Source: B4-G1 sp964393895 (lineage in GTDB: Bacteria; Chloroflexota; Anaerolineae; B4-G1). From it: 64,000 bases of DNA. Of the stretch, positions 17,462-26,644 are shown in pieces. The stretch is from contig CAYMWP010000006.1 of the NCBI GenBank assembly GCA_964393895.1, positions 4,149 through 68,148 of the forward strand. The letters are read 5' to 3'. Below the pieces are notes generated by a model. It was not told the origin of the DNA and searched no databases. It was given only the letters and a program-made list of their open reading frames with translations. Both the position numbers and the translations under genes were made by a program. The first letter of the stretch is position 1, and each line of letters starts with the position of its first letter.

Positions 17462-19518
17462 CGCGCCACACTCACCGCTTCCAGAAAGAGGCGGTCGCCC
17501 CGTTGTCGGTCTCCATCGTAGAGGGGCAGTCGGGCCATTGTATCACTGTCGTAAAGTCCGATAGAGAAAAGGTACTGCTCAGCCGACGAGTCGGACGGGA
17601 TGGCGATCTGATCGTGGAGCACCAGGAAGCGGTCGCCGGGACGCAGGCTGTGGGAGGTCAGCGGCAGGCTGTCTTGCTGGGCCGCCAATGTCTGCGGGTC
17701 GGCGAGCAGGTGGGAAAAGAGCACCAGGCGGGGCGGCGGAGTCGCCAGCACCTCCCAGGCCGTGACCAGGCGCAGAGGCTGGCCGGGGCCAGGGCTGGCG
17801 ACGCGCCGGTAGCCGAGCAAGGCCAGGCTATCGCCAAAGCGCACGGGCAGCGGGGCGGGATCGCCTCCCGCCTCCGGCGGCCACCAGGCCAGGCCCGAGT
17901 TCGGCTCCAGCGTCTGGGGCGAGTCGTCCAGCTCGAGCGCCGCGCCCAGCCCGGCAGGCAAAAAGTCGGGAATCGGCGCTGCCTCTGCCAGCCACTCGCC
18001 CTGCAACTCGGCCGGGATCAGGGAGAGCGGCTCGCTGGTCTCGGGGAATAGGTAGCGCACCGCCTGGCCGGCCGGCAGTACCAGCGTGGCGCGACAGTCA
18101 TAGTAGCGGATGTCCAGGTCGGTGCGGCGCAGCAGGTAGACCATACTCTGCCAGGCTGGTCGCCACCAGGGGTCGTGCTCGTAGGTCAACACGGTGCAGA
18201 GAGCGACGGGGCTGTGGTCTGGCGCGTCGTCGAGGTAGCGAGCCGCCTCGGCCAGGCCGCTTTGCCAGAAGAAACTGACCCCCTCTACCACGGGCCAGGT
18301 GTCAAAGTAGGCGCGCCAGGCCCCAGCCAGGTGAACGAGCAGGATGAGGGCCAGGATTGCGACCAGGGCCGCGTCGGTCCGCACCGGCCTGGAAGAGCCG
18401 GTGCTGGATTGGTTCTTGATCCAATACTGCCGTCGCAACCAGCGGACGCCCTCGACGATAGCCAGGCCAGGGAAGGCAAAAGCGACGACCTGGGCGCCGA
18501 CGATGCGGTAGAAATTGGGCGCCGGTTGACTGAGCATGCCAGGGATCAGGCTCACCAACAGCCAGATCAGGATAAAGGCATAAGCGGGCTGGCGCCACCG
18601 CGCCAGGGCAACGGCGACACCTGACAGGAAGAGGAAAGCGGTTAGCGGTTCAAAGACGGGCCGGCCGGGGACGTTATCAAAGATGAGCGGATCCCCTCGG
18701 AAAGCAAAGCCTCCCAGCGTCGCCAGGCTGGTCTGGAGGGCCGGTTTTGGGTCGCCGCTCATCAGCGCGGCCAGGGGGCGATTGAACTCTCGAAAGTCGA
18801 ACTGGTCGGCCTGGGGATGGGTGCGCAGGTAGCAGAACAGGGGAAGCGCCACCAGCAGGACGACGATGGCTCCCAGGAGCAACGGTCTGCCCAGGCCGGT
18901 CAGCCGGGGGCGGTGAAAAACCCACAGATAGAGAAGAAAGAGGGCAAAGACTGCGGGCAGCACACGCGCCGCCGTGAAAGTGTAAAAGGTCAGGCCCAGG
19001 CAGAGGCCGGCGCCGATCATAAAAAGTGATCGGCGGCGGGATTGCGCCGGGGAAGCCAAGCCACACCAAAAGAGATAGCCGGACAGGGCAGCGAACGGGA
19101 TCATGGCGACCGAGCGCGCCCCGGCGCGGGCGGCAAAGAGTGTCCAGAATGAGGCGGCCCCACCGGCCAGACTCGCCAGCGCCACGCCCGGATCAAAGAG
19201 GCGGCGCGCCAGCACGGCGACGGCGGCCAGCCCCAACAGGCTCAACGCGGACGAGGCGACCCTCAGCGTAAAGACCCGCCGGCCCATGAGCGGCAGCCAG
19301 GGGGCCAGCCAATAGTTAAAGATAGGCTCCCGCCCCTGGCCGGCCTCGTAAAAGAGTTGCAGGTCGCCATCCAGCACTTGCTCAGAGATTTGGAGTGCGA
19401 TCAACTCGTCCATCCCCAGGCCCGGAGGGACGGCCAGGGGAACCCGGTAGCGAAGATAGGCGGCCAGGAGAAGCAAGGCCGTTGCCCCGATCAGCCACAT
19501 TTGAGAGCGACGCTTCAA
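17458..19518 (-). CDS. GT39-like membrane protein with one C-terminal beta module
   Basis: 686 residues, beginning with TTG at 19518 (AGGTG upstream); an ATG six codons later is possible. About ten transmembrane segments. The first loop has GMDELIALQ, the expected acidic site of ArnT/PMT-like GT-C enzymes, followed by FYEAGQGREPIFNYWLAP, a typical substrate-loop phrase. From about residue 545 a single copy of the beta module seen in the cluster follows (LLGYRR, TAWEVL, LFSHLLAD, SIGLYDSD). The gap to the gene upstream is 1 base. Confidence 0.75.
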   Translation of the reverse strand: MKRRSQMWLIGATALLLLAAYLRYRVPLAVPPGLGMDELIALQISEQVLDGDLQLFYEAGQGREPIFNYWLAPWLPLMGRRVFTLRVASSALSLLGLAAVAVLARRLFDPGVALASLAGGAASFWTLFAARAGARSVAMIPFAALSGYLFWCGLASPAQSRRRSLFMIGAGLCLGLTFYTFTAARVLPAVFALFLLYLWVFHRPRLTGLGRPLLLGAIVVLLVALPLFCYLRTHPQADQFDFREFNRPLAALMSGDPKPALQTSLATLGGFAFRGDPLIFDNVPGRPVFEPLTAFLFLSGVAVALARWRQPAYAFILIWLLVSLIPGMLSQPAPNFYRIVGAQVVAFAFPGLAIVEGVRWLRRQYWIKNQSSTGSSRPVRTDAALVAILALILLVHLAGAWRAYFDTWPVVEGVSFFWQSGLAEAARYLDDAPDHSPVALCTVLTYEHDPWWRPAWQSMVYLLRRTDLDIRYYDCRATLVLPAGQAVRYLFPETSEPLSLIPAELQGEWLAEAAPIPDFLPAGLGAALELDDSPQTLEPNSGLAWWPPEAGGDPAPLPVRFGDSLALLGYRRVASPGPGQPLRLVTAWEVLATPPPRLVLFSHLLADPQTLAAQQDSLPLTSHSLRPGDRFLVLHDQIAIPSDSSAEQYLFSIGLYDSDTMARLPLYDGDRQRGDRLFLEAVSVAR

Positions 19519-19519
19519 G

Positions 19520-20533
19520 TCACACCTGCTCTTGGGCCAAACTTTTTCTCTGAATGGCCCCGACGTCGGATAGCTTCAACCCGGCCCGCAGCAGGCTGGT
19601 GTACCCCAGGCCCAGGGGCAGGAGACGCACCAGGCGCAGAAGAATGGCAAAGGTCAGAGCCGGTTCTTTACCCACCGCAAAGACGGCCAATCCACCAACG
19701 ATCAGGAATTCTGTCGTGCCGACCTGGCCTGGCAAGGTGGGGATGATGGCGCCGAGCGTGATCAGCGCCACCAGCAAGAGGTAAGCCTGCGCCGCTACAG
19801 AAAGGCCCAAAGACCGGCCGATAAAGAAGAAGGATATGGCCAGGCAGGGCCATACCAAGCCGGTCAGCGCAATAGCGCCAATCACAGCCCTGCCTTGCCC
19901 CCGCAGGCCGGTCACAAAGGCGTGCATGAACCGCTTGACCCTGGCGGCCAGCGAAGCAGAAACCCGGCCAACCAGACCGCTGATCCAGGCGGCAGTCTGG
20001 GTCTCCCAGCGCGACAAGAAGAACAAGACCAGACAAGCCGCCACGAACATCAGGCCAGCCAACAAGATCATCAGTTCCACCCAGGGGGGAAGGGGCAGAG
20101 CAATGGACAGGACCAGCAGAAACAGAAGCAACACTATGATGTCTAATGTCTTTTCGACCACGATGCTGGCCAGGATGGCGCTCTTGCTGAATCCGGTCCG
20201 CCGACCCAGGACGAAAGCGCGGATCAGCTCACCGGCGTTGGCGGTCAGGGCAAAGTTGCCAAAGTAGCCGATCAAGACTCCCGACCACAGGTCACTGAAC
20301 TCGATGTTGCCCAGCGATCTGAGGAGAATCCGCCAGCGCAGCGCCCGCAGGGCGAACATCCCCAACATCGCTGCGCCGGCCGGGAGCAGCCAGACGTAAT
20401 CCGCCGACCGAACGGCCTGGCCCATCTCTCCCCAATCGAACCCCCGCAATACCCAGGCCAGCAGAGCCAGTCCGACGATCGCCCCGATCAGGTAGCGTAG
20501 TTTCTTCAAGCGCGCCAACCTCCCACAGTGCAT
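19520..20533 (-). CDS. UPF0104 / flippase-like membrane protein, second copy
   Basis: 337 residues, about eight transmembrane segments. Family signature: RALRWRILLRSLG near 62-74, then FGNFALTANAGELIRAFVLGR near 90-110 and VEKTLDIIVLLL. The C-terminal half contains IPTLPGQVGTTEFLIVGG, the re-entrant-loop motif of lysylphosphatidylglycerol-synthase-type transmembrane domains. It is only moderately similar to the copy at 11996-12937, so this is not a recent duplication. It abuts the phosphodiesterase gene without a gap. A role in moving lipid-linked intermediates for the neighbouring GT-C proteins is inference. Confidence 0.8.
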   Translation of the reverse strand: MHCGRLARLKKLRYLIGAIVGLALLAWVLRGFDWGEMGQAVRSADYVWLLPAGAAMLGMFALRALRWRILLRSLGNIEFSDLWSGVLIGYFGNFALTANAGELIRAFVLGRRTGFSKSAILASIVVEKTLDIIVLLLFLLVLSIALPLPPWVELMILLAGLMFVAACLVLFFLSRWETQTAAWISGLVGRVSASLAARVKRFMHAFVTGLRGQGRAVIGAIALTGLVWPCLAISFFFIGRSLGLSVAAQAYLLLVALITLGAIIPTLPGQVGTTEFLIVGGLAVFAVGKEPALTFAILLRLVRLLPLGLGYTSLLRAGLKLSDVGAIQRKSLAQEQV

Positions 20534-22201
20534 CTATCCCAAGTAGCCCAACTCTTCGAGTCGCTCCATGATCTCTTTTTCACCCTCCCGTGTGTAGCCA
20601 GTATCGGCATCCACCTCCCGGCCCGGAGAACGACCATTGTCGGAGAACAGCAGGCGGGCGGGGTCATAATTCTTGAATACCGCCTTCAAGACCTGGCCAT
20701 CCATATCCCTGGGAACCGCCAGCCCCATCGCGTACAGGATGGTGGGCGCTACATCCGAGATGACGGCCCCATCGATTTGCGTCTCAGGCTGAATGTCCGG
20801 CCCGTGTATAATGAGCAACCCGTGATCGCGGTGCATCCCAGAATAGCGGTAAACTGTGTCTACGGTATGATTGGAGCCAAAGTCGGAGAGGCCGAAAAAG
20901 ATGTCCGTTTCCCTGGCCGGGAACAGGGTCAAGTCGGGGGCTTCATCCAGGTGCGGCCCGGTGTAGATATCCTCGCGCCGGGCGACGTGACCGATGAGGG
21001 GGCGTCCATCCCTGGGGTCGGTAAAATTCTTGGTCAATTCGACGATCTGCTCTCTGACCCGTTCGTACTCTGCGCCAGGCTGGACGATCCCCTGCGGCTC
21101 CCGGCCCTTCAGGTTGACGTAGATTGATCCCAGGTGGCGACCAAAGGAATAGGCCAGCGATTTGGACCAATCCACGTCCAGGAAAGACAAAAAGACCATC
21201 TTGATCAAGTGCTCGGCAAAGTAGCCGGCCTTGTACTCGGCGTGTTGGGCCAGTCCCAGCCGGTTGATGACCTTGTGGACGTTCCTCAAGGTAAATCCGC
21301 CCTTGAACAGCAACTTTCTGAGTTGGGTCAGCGGATTACGTTTTAGTTTAAGCAGCCCCACGTCCAGCAGCCAGTTGTTGAGCACGATAAAGTTGTAGGC
21401 CGGGCCCATCCCGTGATCGGATAGGACGACGACCAGCGTATCCTCGTCCACCTTTTCCAGCAACCGCCCGATGCTCTCGTCCAATCGCTGGAAGTAAGCG
21501 GCGACGACGTCACTCTGATCCTGGTCATCCTTCCGCCAGGGGTGGCGAGGATCGAGAAAGTGCCACAGTTGGTGCAGAATCCGGTCGGTGTCAAAGTAGA
21601 CGACGGCGGTCAGGTCTGTGGGGTGCTGGGCCATCAAATAGAGAGCCGTGCGGGTGCGCATTTCCAGCAGTTGATAAGAGGCGTCCAAAAAGCTCTCCAG
21701 ATGCCCCTCGGAGAAGGTGGCTGTGGGATAGATGCGGTAATACCCCACCTCTCTCTCCAACTCGGCCAGCAACTCTGGGGGGTGGATAAAGTCTTTGGCG
21801 CTGTAAGGCGTCAGAAAGCCACTGATCATAAAGCTATCAACCTGCTCCACCGGGTAGGTCATCGGCATGTTCAAGACGCCAACGCTGCGCCCGGCCTGGT
21901 TCGCCAGGCTCCAGATCGTCTGACCATCTCGCCGCCTGGCATTGACCGGGGCAAAGGCGTAGCCGCCCTGGCGGCGGTAGAGAAAGTCATAGATGCCCAT
22001 CTTGCCGGGGTTCTTGCCCGTCTGAAACGAGGACCAGGAAGGCCCCGAGGTCGGTGGAATCGCCGACTTGAGATTTCCCACTGCGCCATCCGTCATCAGG
22101 CGTCGAAGATTAGGGAGCTTTCCTGCATCGGCCCAATTCTGTATCAAGCTCAACGGCACGCCGTCGAGGCCGATTATCAAGACTTGTGTGTTATCGTTCA
22201 T
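20534..22201 (-). CDS. alkaline phosphatase superfamily phosphodiesterase/nucleotide pyrophosphatase-like protein
   Basis: 555 residues, no signal peptide. Metal-site motifs of the superfamily are present: LIIGLDGVP (8-16, first Asp), a PTSGPSWSSFQTGKNPG loop with the nucleophilic Thr/Ser (51-67), AVVYFDTDRILHQLWHF (Asp and His), LSDHGMGP (Asp-His pair) and a late GMHRDHG His. This is the type I phosphodiesterase group seen beside polysaccharide genes in many bacteria and archaea. It may release or transfer phospho-groups on surface glycans or lipids. It is the first gene of the cluster that runs down to 11996. Confidence 0.8.
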   Translation of the reverse strand: MNDNTQVLIIGLDGVPLSLIQNWADAGKLPNLRRLMTDGAVGNLKSAIPPTSGPSWSSFQTGKNPGKMGIYDFLYRRQGGYAFAPVNARRRDGQTIWSLANQAGRSVGVLNMPMTYPVEQVDSFMISGFLTPYSAKDFIHPPELLAELEREVGYYRIYPTATFSEGHLESFLDASYQLLEMRTRTALYLMAQHPTDLTAVVYFDTDRILHQLWHFLDPRHPWRKDDQDQSDVVAAYFQRLDESIGRLLEKVDEDTLVVVLSDHGMGPAYNFIVLNNWLLDVGLLKLKRNPLTQLRKLLFKGGFTLRNVHKVINRLGLAQHAEYKAGYFAEHLIKMVFLSFLDVDWSKSLAYSFGRHLGSIYVNLKGREPQGIVQPGAEYERVREQIVELTKNFTDPRDGRPLIGHVARREDIYTGPHLDEAPDLTLFPARETDIFFGLSDFGSNHTVDTVYRYSGMHRDHGLLIIHGPDIQPETQIDGAVISDVAPTILYAMGLAVPRDMDGQVLKAVFKNYDPARLLFSDNGRSPGREVDADTGYTREGEKEIMERLEELGYLG

Positions 22202-22371
22202 TTGATTTCCTAGGAACCTCCGTTCTAGTTCAATTTGAGTAATTTCCGTTTTGAGGCCGCACTGCCGTAAAACAGACGGTGCTGGTAGTTTTTCCTAGCT
22301 TTTGAGCCAGAATTGCCAAGACGGGAATTGCTAGTTCGATTTGAGCCTTTCCGGCAGACAGTACCAACATA

Positions 22372-24384
22372 TCACCGCTCACCGACCGTGATGAGGCCAA
22401 CTTCCGCCCACTCGCCGGCCGGAGCGCCCTCCTCATCCAGTACCGAGACATTCCTGATAGATGGATACGCATACATCCCAACGCGCATGGTATAGTCGCC
22501 TGGGGGAGCATCTGGGGGAATGGCGACGTCGAACCAGTTCAAGATGGTATCCCCGGCCCGCCAGTAAGAAGGCAGCACACTGGCTCCATCTCGTTGCCCG
22601 CGCAATTGTCCCTCACCGTCCAGCAGGTGGTTGAACCAGTGGTAAAAGGTGTTCTCTGTGGGTGTGTGGGCGGGTTGCCAGATGAGAGTCCAGTGAAGCA
22701 CTCCCCCGGGGCTGAGGTCGCCGGAGACGCGGTAGCCTATCAGGCGCGCGCCATTGGCCCACAGGAGCGGGGAGGGAAGCGGTTGTAGGTCGGGTATGGA
22801 TGGGGTCCCGCCAGGCCAACGATAGAAACGGAAAGAGCGGTCTCCCTCGCGCAGCGGGATGCGCGCCTCGACCGCCTCGGGAGTAAAGGCAGCGAGCAAC
22901 GTCTCGCCGGGTGACATATCCCAGGTCGCCCAGTAGACGGTCGGAGTGGAGGGCAGGATCAGTGCTGAGCGGGTATCCACCGAGCGATGAGAAGTGTCAG
23001 GCAGCAATACGTCGGCCACGGCCGGCATCTCGAACATACGAGGATCGTCGCCCTCGGCGAGCAGGATCACCTCTGCGCCGCTAATTTCCTGGTTCAGGCG
23101 CGCAGCCGTCTGGACCGCCTGAATCTCGTAGGAGATAGGCGTGCCGTATCCCCGGCGCGTGTCGTGGGTCGTCACGAACCTCAGGAGGGAGGTGATTTCG
23201 TGTGTTTGTGTGATGGCGAGCGACACGACCAACGCGGCGAGCAGCCCCTGGCCGATTCGCGCCGCCCGGCCCGGCAAGCGTCCGGCCCGCGCAACCAGCC
23301 ATCCGACCAGGATGAACTGGGCCGGAAAGGTGGTGGTAAAATAGTGGGGCGCCGGTGGGACGGTGTACCGTGTGAAGAACAGCGCTGGTATCGTCAGCCA
23401 GGTGGTGGTCATCAGCGCGGCCGCCATCTCGTCGTCCAGGCCGGCGCGCGCCTGACGCACTGCTCGCCACAATGCAAGCCCTCCCCCTACAATCATCAAT
23501 ACTCCCTCGACGGCGAAAAGCCAGCGGACGTTGGGGGTCGCGGCCACGAACTCTGGGTAGCGGTCCGACCCGGTCAGCCAATGCAAATCCAAACCGGTGG
23601 AGATGATCCAGGTGGCGTGCACTGCATCGGCGCTCGTTGCAGCAGGCTGCTGCATGATCTCTGCGAGATGGTGGACATTCCACCAATCGTTCTGGGCGTC
23701 GAAAACAATGTATGGGGTAAAGGTGAGAGCGGCCAGCAATCCGCCGATCAACAAGGCGCGCCAATCCAGCCGCTTACGAAAAATCAGTGCCCACAGAGCA
23801 GTCAGCACGACAAAGGGGAGAGCAGAGAAATGGATCTGTATCAGCGCTGCCAATGCCAGGCTATGCGCCGGCAGCGCCCAACGACGCCCACGCACGAAAG
23901 CCAGCCAGCCGGTCGCCGCATAGAGCAGTGTGAACGGGGGAAAGAGTTCCACGTGCCAGATCTTGCGCGAGTAGATCACGGCCCATGGGGCGACGGCGAA
24001 CAAGAGAGCCGCCACTAGGGCCGCCGTCCGGCCAAACCAGCGGCGTGCCAGGAAGTAACAGCCGATCACTGTTATCAGATTAAGCGCAGCGATGAAACCG
24101 GTGGCGACGATGGGACTGGGTGAGAGGGCATAAGGGATAGCCATCAGCCAAGGGGCTCCCAGAAAGGTGTACAGGCCGGTGGACGAACGCGGCCCGACCC
24201 AGGCAATCTCGCCCTGCCGGGCCATCCGCAAGGCCCACTTGGAAATCTCTGCCTGGTCCCACAGGAACTCGATCTGATCAATGTGACTGAAGCGTAAGCA
24301 GGCTGCCAGGAGCACTATGGCGCACAGCAAGAGCAGTTCGAGCCTAGAAAGTGGAGAGTGTCTCATCCTTCGCAACGCTGACAT
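22372..24384 (-). CDS. GT39-like membrane protein with one C-terminal beta module
   Basis: About 670 residues. The longest frame begins at a TTG inside the loop of the terminator hairpin 24391-24416, so I place the start at ATG 24384; ATG 24366 is also possible. Ten or more transmembrane segments. The first loop carries LWDQAEISKW, a variant of the GT-C acidic site with Asp-Gln, and a typical IYSRKIWHVELFPPF helix follows near 140-155. The C-terminal ~150 residues are the shared beta module (IGYRVSGDLSPGG, LTLIW-like strand, FNHLLDGEG, MRVGMYAY). It is separated from the phosphodiesterase gene by 170 bases that contain a 15-bp direct repeat (22225-22239 and 22331-22345, one mismatch). Confidence 0.72.
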   Translation of the reverse strand: MSALRRMRHSPLSRLELLLLCAIVLLAACLRFSHIDQIEFLWDQAEISKWALRMARQGEIAWVGPRSSTGLYTFLGAPWLMAIPYALSPSPIVATGFIAALNLITVIGCYFLARRWFGRTAALVAALLFAVAPWAVIYSRKIWHVELFPPFTLLYAATGWLAFVRGRRWALPAHSLALAALIQIHFSALPFVVLTALWALIFRKRLDWRALLIGGLLAALTFTPYIVFDAQNDWWNVHHLAEIMQQPAATSADAVHATWIISTGLDLHWLTGSDRYPEFVAATPNVRWLFAVEGVLMIVGGGLALWRAVRQARAGLDDEMAAALMTTTWLTIPALFFTRYTVPPAPHYFTTTFPAQFILVGWLVARAGRLPGRAARIGQGLLAALVVSLAITQTHEITSLLRFVTTHDTRRGYGTPISYEIQAVQTAARLNQEISGAEVILLAEGDDPRMFEMPAVADVLLPDTSHRSVDTRSALILPSTPTVYWATWDMSPGETLLAAFTPEAVEARIPLREGDRSFRFYRWPGGTPSIPDLQPLPSPLLWANGARLIGYRVSGDLSPGGVLHWTLIWQPAHTPTENTFYHWFNHLLDGEGQLRGQRDGASVLPSYWRAGDTILNWFDVAIPPDAPPGDYTMRVGMYAYPSIRNVSVLDEEGAPAGEWAEVGLITVGER

Positions 24385-24390
24385 AGTGAC

Positions 24391-24416
24391 GGGGACGCCC
24401 AAGTCTGGGCATCCCC
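24391..24416 (-). terminator. terminator hairpin after the DUF11 protein gene
   Basis: GGGGACGCCCA (24391-24401) pairs with TGGGCATCCCC (24406-24416) with one wobble pair and a 4-base loop, 40 bases beyond the stop codon of the DUF11 gene. Confidence 0.6.
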
Positions 24417-24456
24417 GCTCGCACTTGTGGCGACGAGTTCAGAACCTGGGAAGGAA

Positions 24457-26262
24457 TCAAGGCTCGCAAGACACATTCGGCACTACCTTGAAATAGTCAA
24501 ACCGGATGTCGTTGTCGGATACCTCATAGTCGCCGCCGACTATACCGACGCGCGTCGTGTAAATCAGACCGTCCATCGTCCACGAACCAACGTGGTAGCC
24601 GCCCACGTAGACCTTGGCCTTGTTCCCATCCACGCCAACTTGCAACTTGTTCCAGCCATAGTAGTCGGTGCCTTCTTCACCTTCTGCTATCTTGCCTGAT
24701 TTGGTAGCGCAGCCAATGTGAGGAAAGTCATAGTCCGAGTTTCGCGCCACGAACCAACCCAAATGAGGTTTAGCTCCTATGCCCAGGCACAGCATATAGA
24801 GGTCGGTGTTGGACTCGTTGGCGCCGAACACCAGCCCGGCGTTGGCCCACCAGCCGTATGGTTCCCTGAACTTGACCTCGGTCTCGACGCAGTATTTGTT
24901 GGTCGGAGGCCGGTAGGGAGCCATAGCATCCGGTTGCCAGAACCAGGTCACCGGAGCTGGCCCGTTGTCAATCTTGATCTGGTATTGGCCCACGGATGTC
25001 AGGTATCGTGTGTACCACCATACATCCCATTCTCCCCCGTCCCAGATCAGCCCGCCGCGATTGGGCCAACCACTGCTAGAGCTGCTAAAGTCGTCATAGT
25101 AGCCGAAGGAGACCGATTTGACATTGCTCCACGGCCCCTGGCCCCAGCGGTCGGCGTCGTCAACGCGCACGCGGTAGTAATAAGTGCCTATCTCCAAACC
25201 TTTCTCGAAATCACGGTAGGTGGTGGAGGTGGCCCACTGCTCGACGTCCTCCGTAAAGTCGGCGTCCGTCGCCTCTTGGAGCACGTACCCGTCGTGTGAT
25301 GGATCGGTCACAATAGATTCCCAACTGACTCTGTACGAGTTGTTGTCACCAGGTGTGGGGATAGAATCGAGTTCTGGGATGGGCGGATAGTAGTGAAATA
25401 TGAGAGGCAGCCAAAGCTTGAATTCTGTGATCGCCGTCGCCCCGGCAGAGGCGGTCACCAGGCTGCCCGCGCCCGTGACCTCGGCCGTGTTGACGAAATA
25501 GGGATTGTCACTCAGCCCCGAGGCGATCTGAGCGTCGAACGTCACGACCACCCATTCCGCATGAGCCAGCGACCCACTCCAGGTGACGACGTCGCCCGCC
25601 TCCCCCCAACTTCCCTTGGTGGCGTTTAGGTTGCCAAAGTAATCCACCTCTGGCGGTAGAGCGTCGCTCATCTGGGCCGCGCCGACGCTGCCGTGGCCGG
25701 TGTTGGTTATGCGGATGGTGTAACCTAGCTGTTCGCCGATGCTAGCCGAGGAGGGGTAGACCGACTTGGAGGCCACGAGATTGCCGGGGCCAACCTCTGT
25801 GGTGGCCGAATCGGCGACCAATTCGCCATCGCCAGTGACCTCGGCCGTGTTGACGATGGTGGCGTAGGTGATCTCGGGAGAGATGCGCGCGCTAAAAGTT
25901 ATGTAAACTTCTGTTCCCAGGTCGCTAGTCCAGGTAATTACTCCATTCTCAGTGCCAAAGGTTCCGTACGTGGCGGTCAAGCTCCCAGAGACGAAATCCA
26001 GTTCATCCACCAACGTGTCTGTGAGCCATACGCTACTTATTGGAGGCCCCACATTGTTCTGAATGCGAACGGTGTAGGTCAGCGTGTCACCAGGGCCGGC
26101 GTGGGTGGTGCTTGCCTCCTTCTCGACTGTCATGGCCTGCGTAGGCTCAGCCACGACAGAATAGTGAGACAGCAACGTCAAAAGTACGACCGCAAACAGC
26201 AGCGCCAGGACTCCGGCTAACAACATCCGCCCCAAACGCCAAGTTTTCTCGTAAATCTTCAC
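24457..26262 (-). CDS. exported surface protein with two DUF11 repeats and a C-terminal lectin-like domain
   Basis: 601 residues, GTG start with AGGAGG five bases upstream. Residues 15-38 are a signal peptide ending near VVAEP. Two DUF11-type beta repeats follow (about 45-155 and 155-275), each with the KxxxPxxxxxGdxxxYTIRIxN pattern and an NTAEVTGxG end. Residues about 300-390 resemble a fibronectin-III domain (YVLQEATDADF, YYYRVRVDD). The last 200 residues resemble a concanavalin/DUF1080-like beta sandwich (GLVFGANESN, NKLQVGVDGN, DYFKVVP). Likely an S-layer-associated or adhesive extracellular protein, lying inside the glycan locus. Confidence 0.8.
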   Translation of the reverse strand: MKIYEKTWRLGRMLLAGVLALLFAVVLLTLLSHYSVVAEPTQAMTVEKEASTTHAGPGDTLTYTVRIQNNVGPPISSVWLTDTLVDELDFVSGSLTATYGTFGTENGVITWTSDLGTEVYITFSARISPEITYATIVNTAEVTGDGELVADSATTEVGPGNLVASKSVYPSSASIGEQLGYTIRITNTGHGSVGAAQMSDALPPEVDYFGNLNATKGSWGEAGDVVTWSGSLAHAEWVVVTFDAQIASGLSDNPYFVNTAEVTGAGSLVTASAGATAITEFKLWLPLIFHYYPPIPELDSIPTPGDNNSYRVSWESIVTDPSHDGYVLQEATDADFTEDVEQWATSTTYRDFEKGLEIGTYYYRVRVDDADRWGQGPWSNVKSVSFGYYDDFSSSSSGWPNRGGLIWDGGEWDVWWYTRYLTSVGQYQIKIDNGPAPVTWFWQPDAMAPYRPPTNKYCVETEVKFREPYGWWANAGLVFGANESNTDLYMLCLGIGAKPHLGWFVARNSDYDFPHIGCATKSGKIAEGEEGTDYYGWNKLQVGVDGNKAKVYVGGYHVGSWTMDGLIYTTRVGIVGGDYEVSDNDIRFDYFKVVPNVSCEP

Positions 26263-26331
26263 ATCAACCTCCTTGAACTACTGTCCTGTCAAACGCAATT
26301 TGGTGGTATCATCTCAATAAACCGGGGTAAT

Positions 26332-26358
26332 GTAAGGCGGAATGGCATTCCGCCTTAC
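26332..26358. repeat. 27-base near-perfect palindrome
   Basis: Arms GTAAGGCGGAATG and CATTCCGCCTTAC are exact inverses around one G. It is the only marked structure in the 382-base gap 26263-26644. The ends GTAAGG/CCTTAC look like IS66-type termini, but no target duplication flanks it. Confidence 0.5.
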
Positions 26359-26644
26359 TTTTCCCCCAACTTTTTGAGAAGACATTTGGTGGATAATTTC
26401 GCTTACCGGTAGCCATTTTTACCTATCAAACTAGCCTTGACAAGACACTACGTCGCCATTGGCGCCGTGTGACCCCGAAAGATACGCTCCAGTTCAAAGC
26501 ATACGAGACTGGAGCACGATGGATTTTACTATGGAGGACGGTCTTTGTCAACGTAAAGCGGATTGCGCCGCTGGCTCTCGAGGCAACGGGATAGGGGCGC
26601 GATTATGATCCACGAACGACCTGGGCCAGGGTTGGAGCATTGAG

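Noticed and set aside
26332..26358. IS66-like element ends
   Set aside because: GTAAGG/CCTTAC ends are present but there is no interior and the 8 bases on each side do not match.
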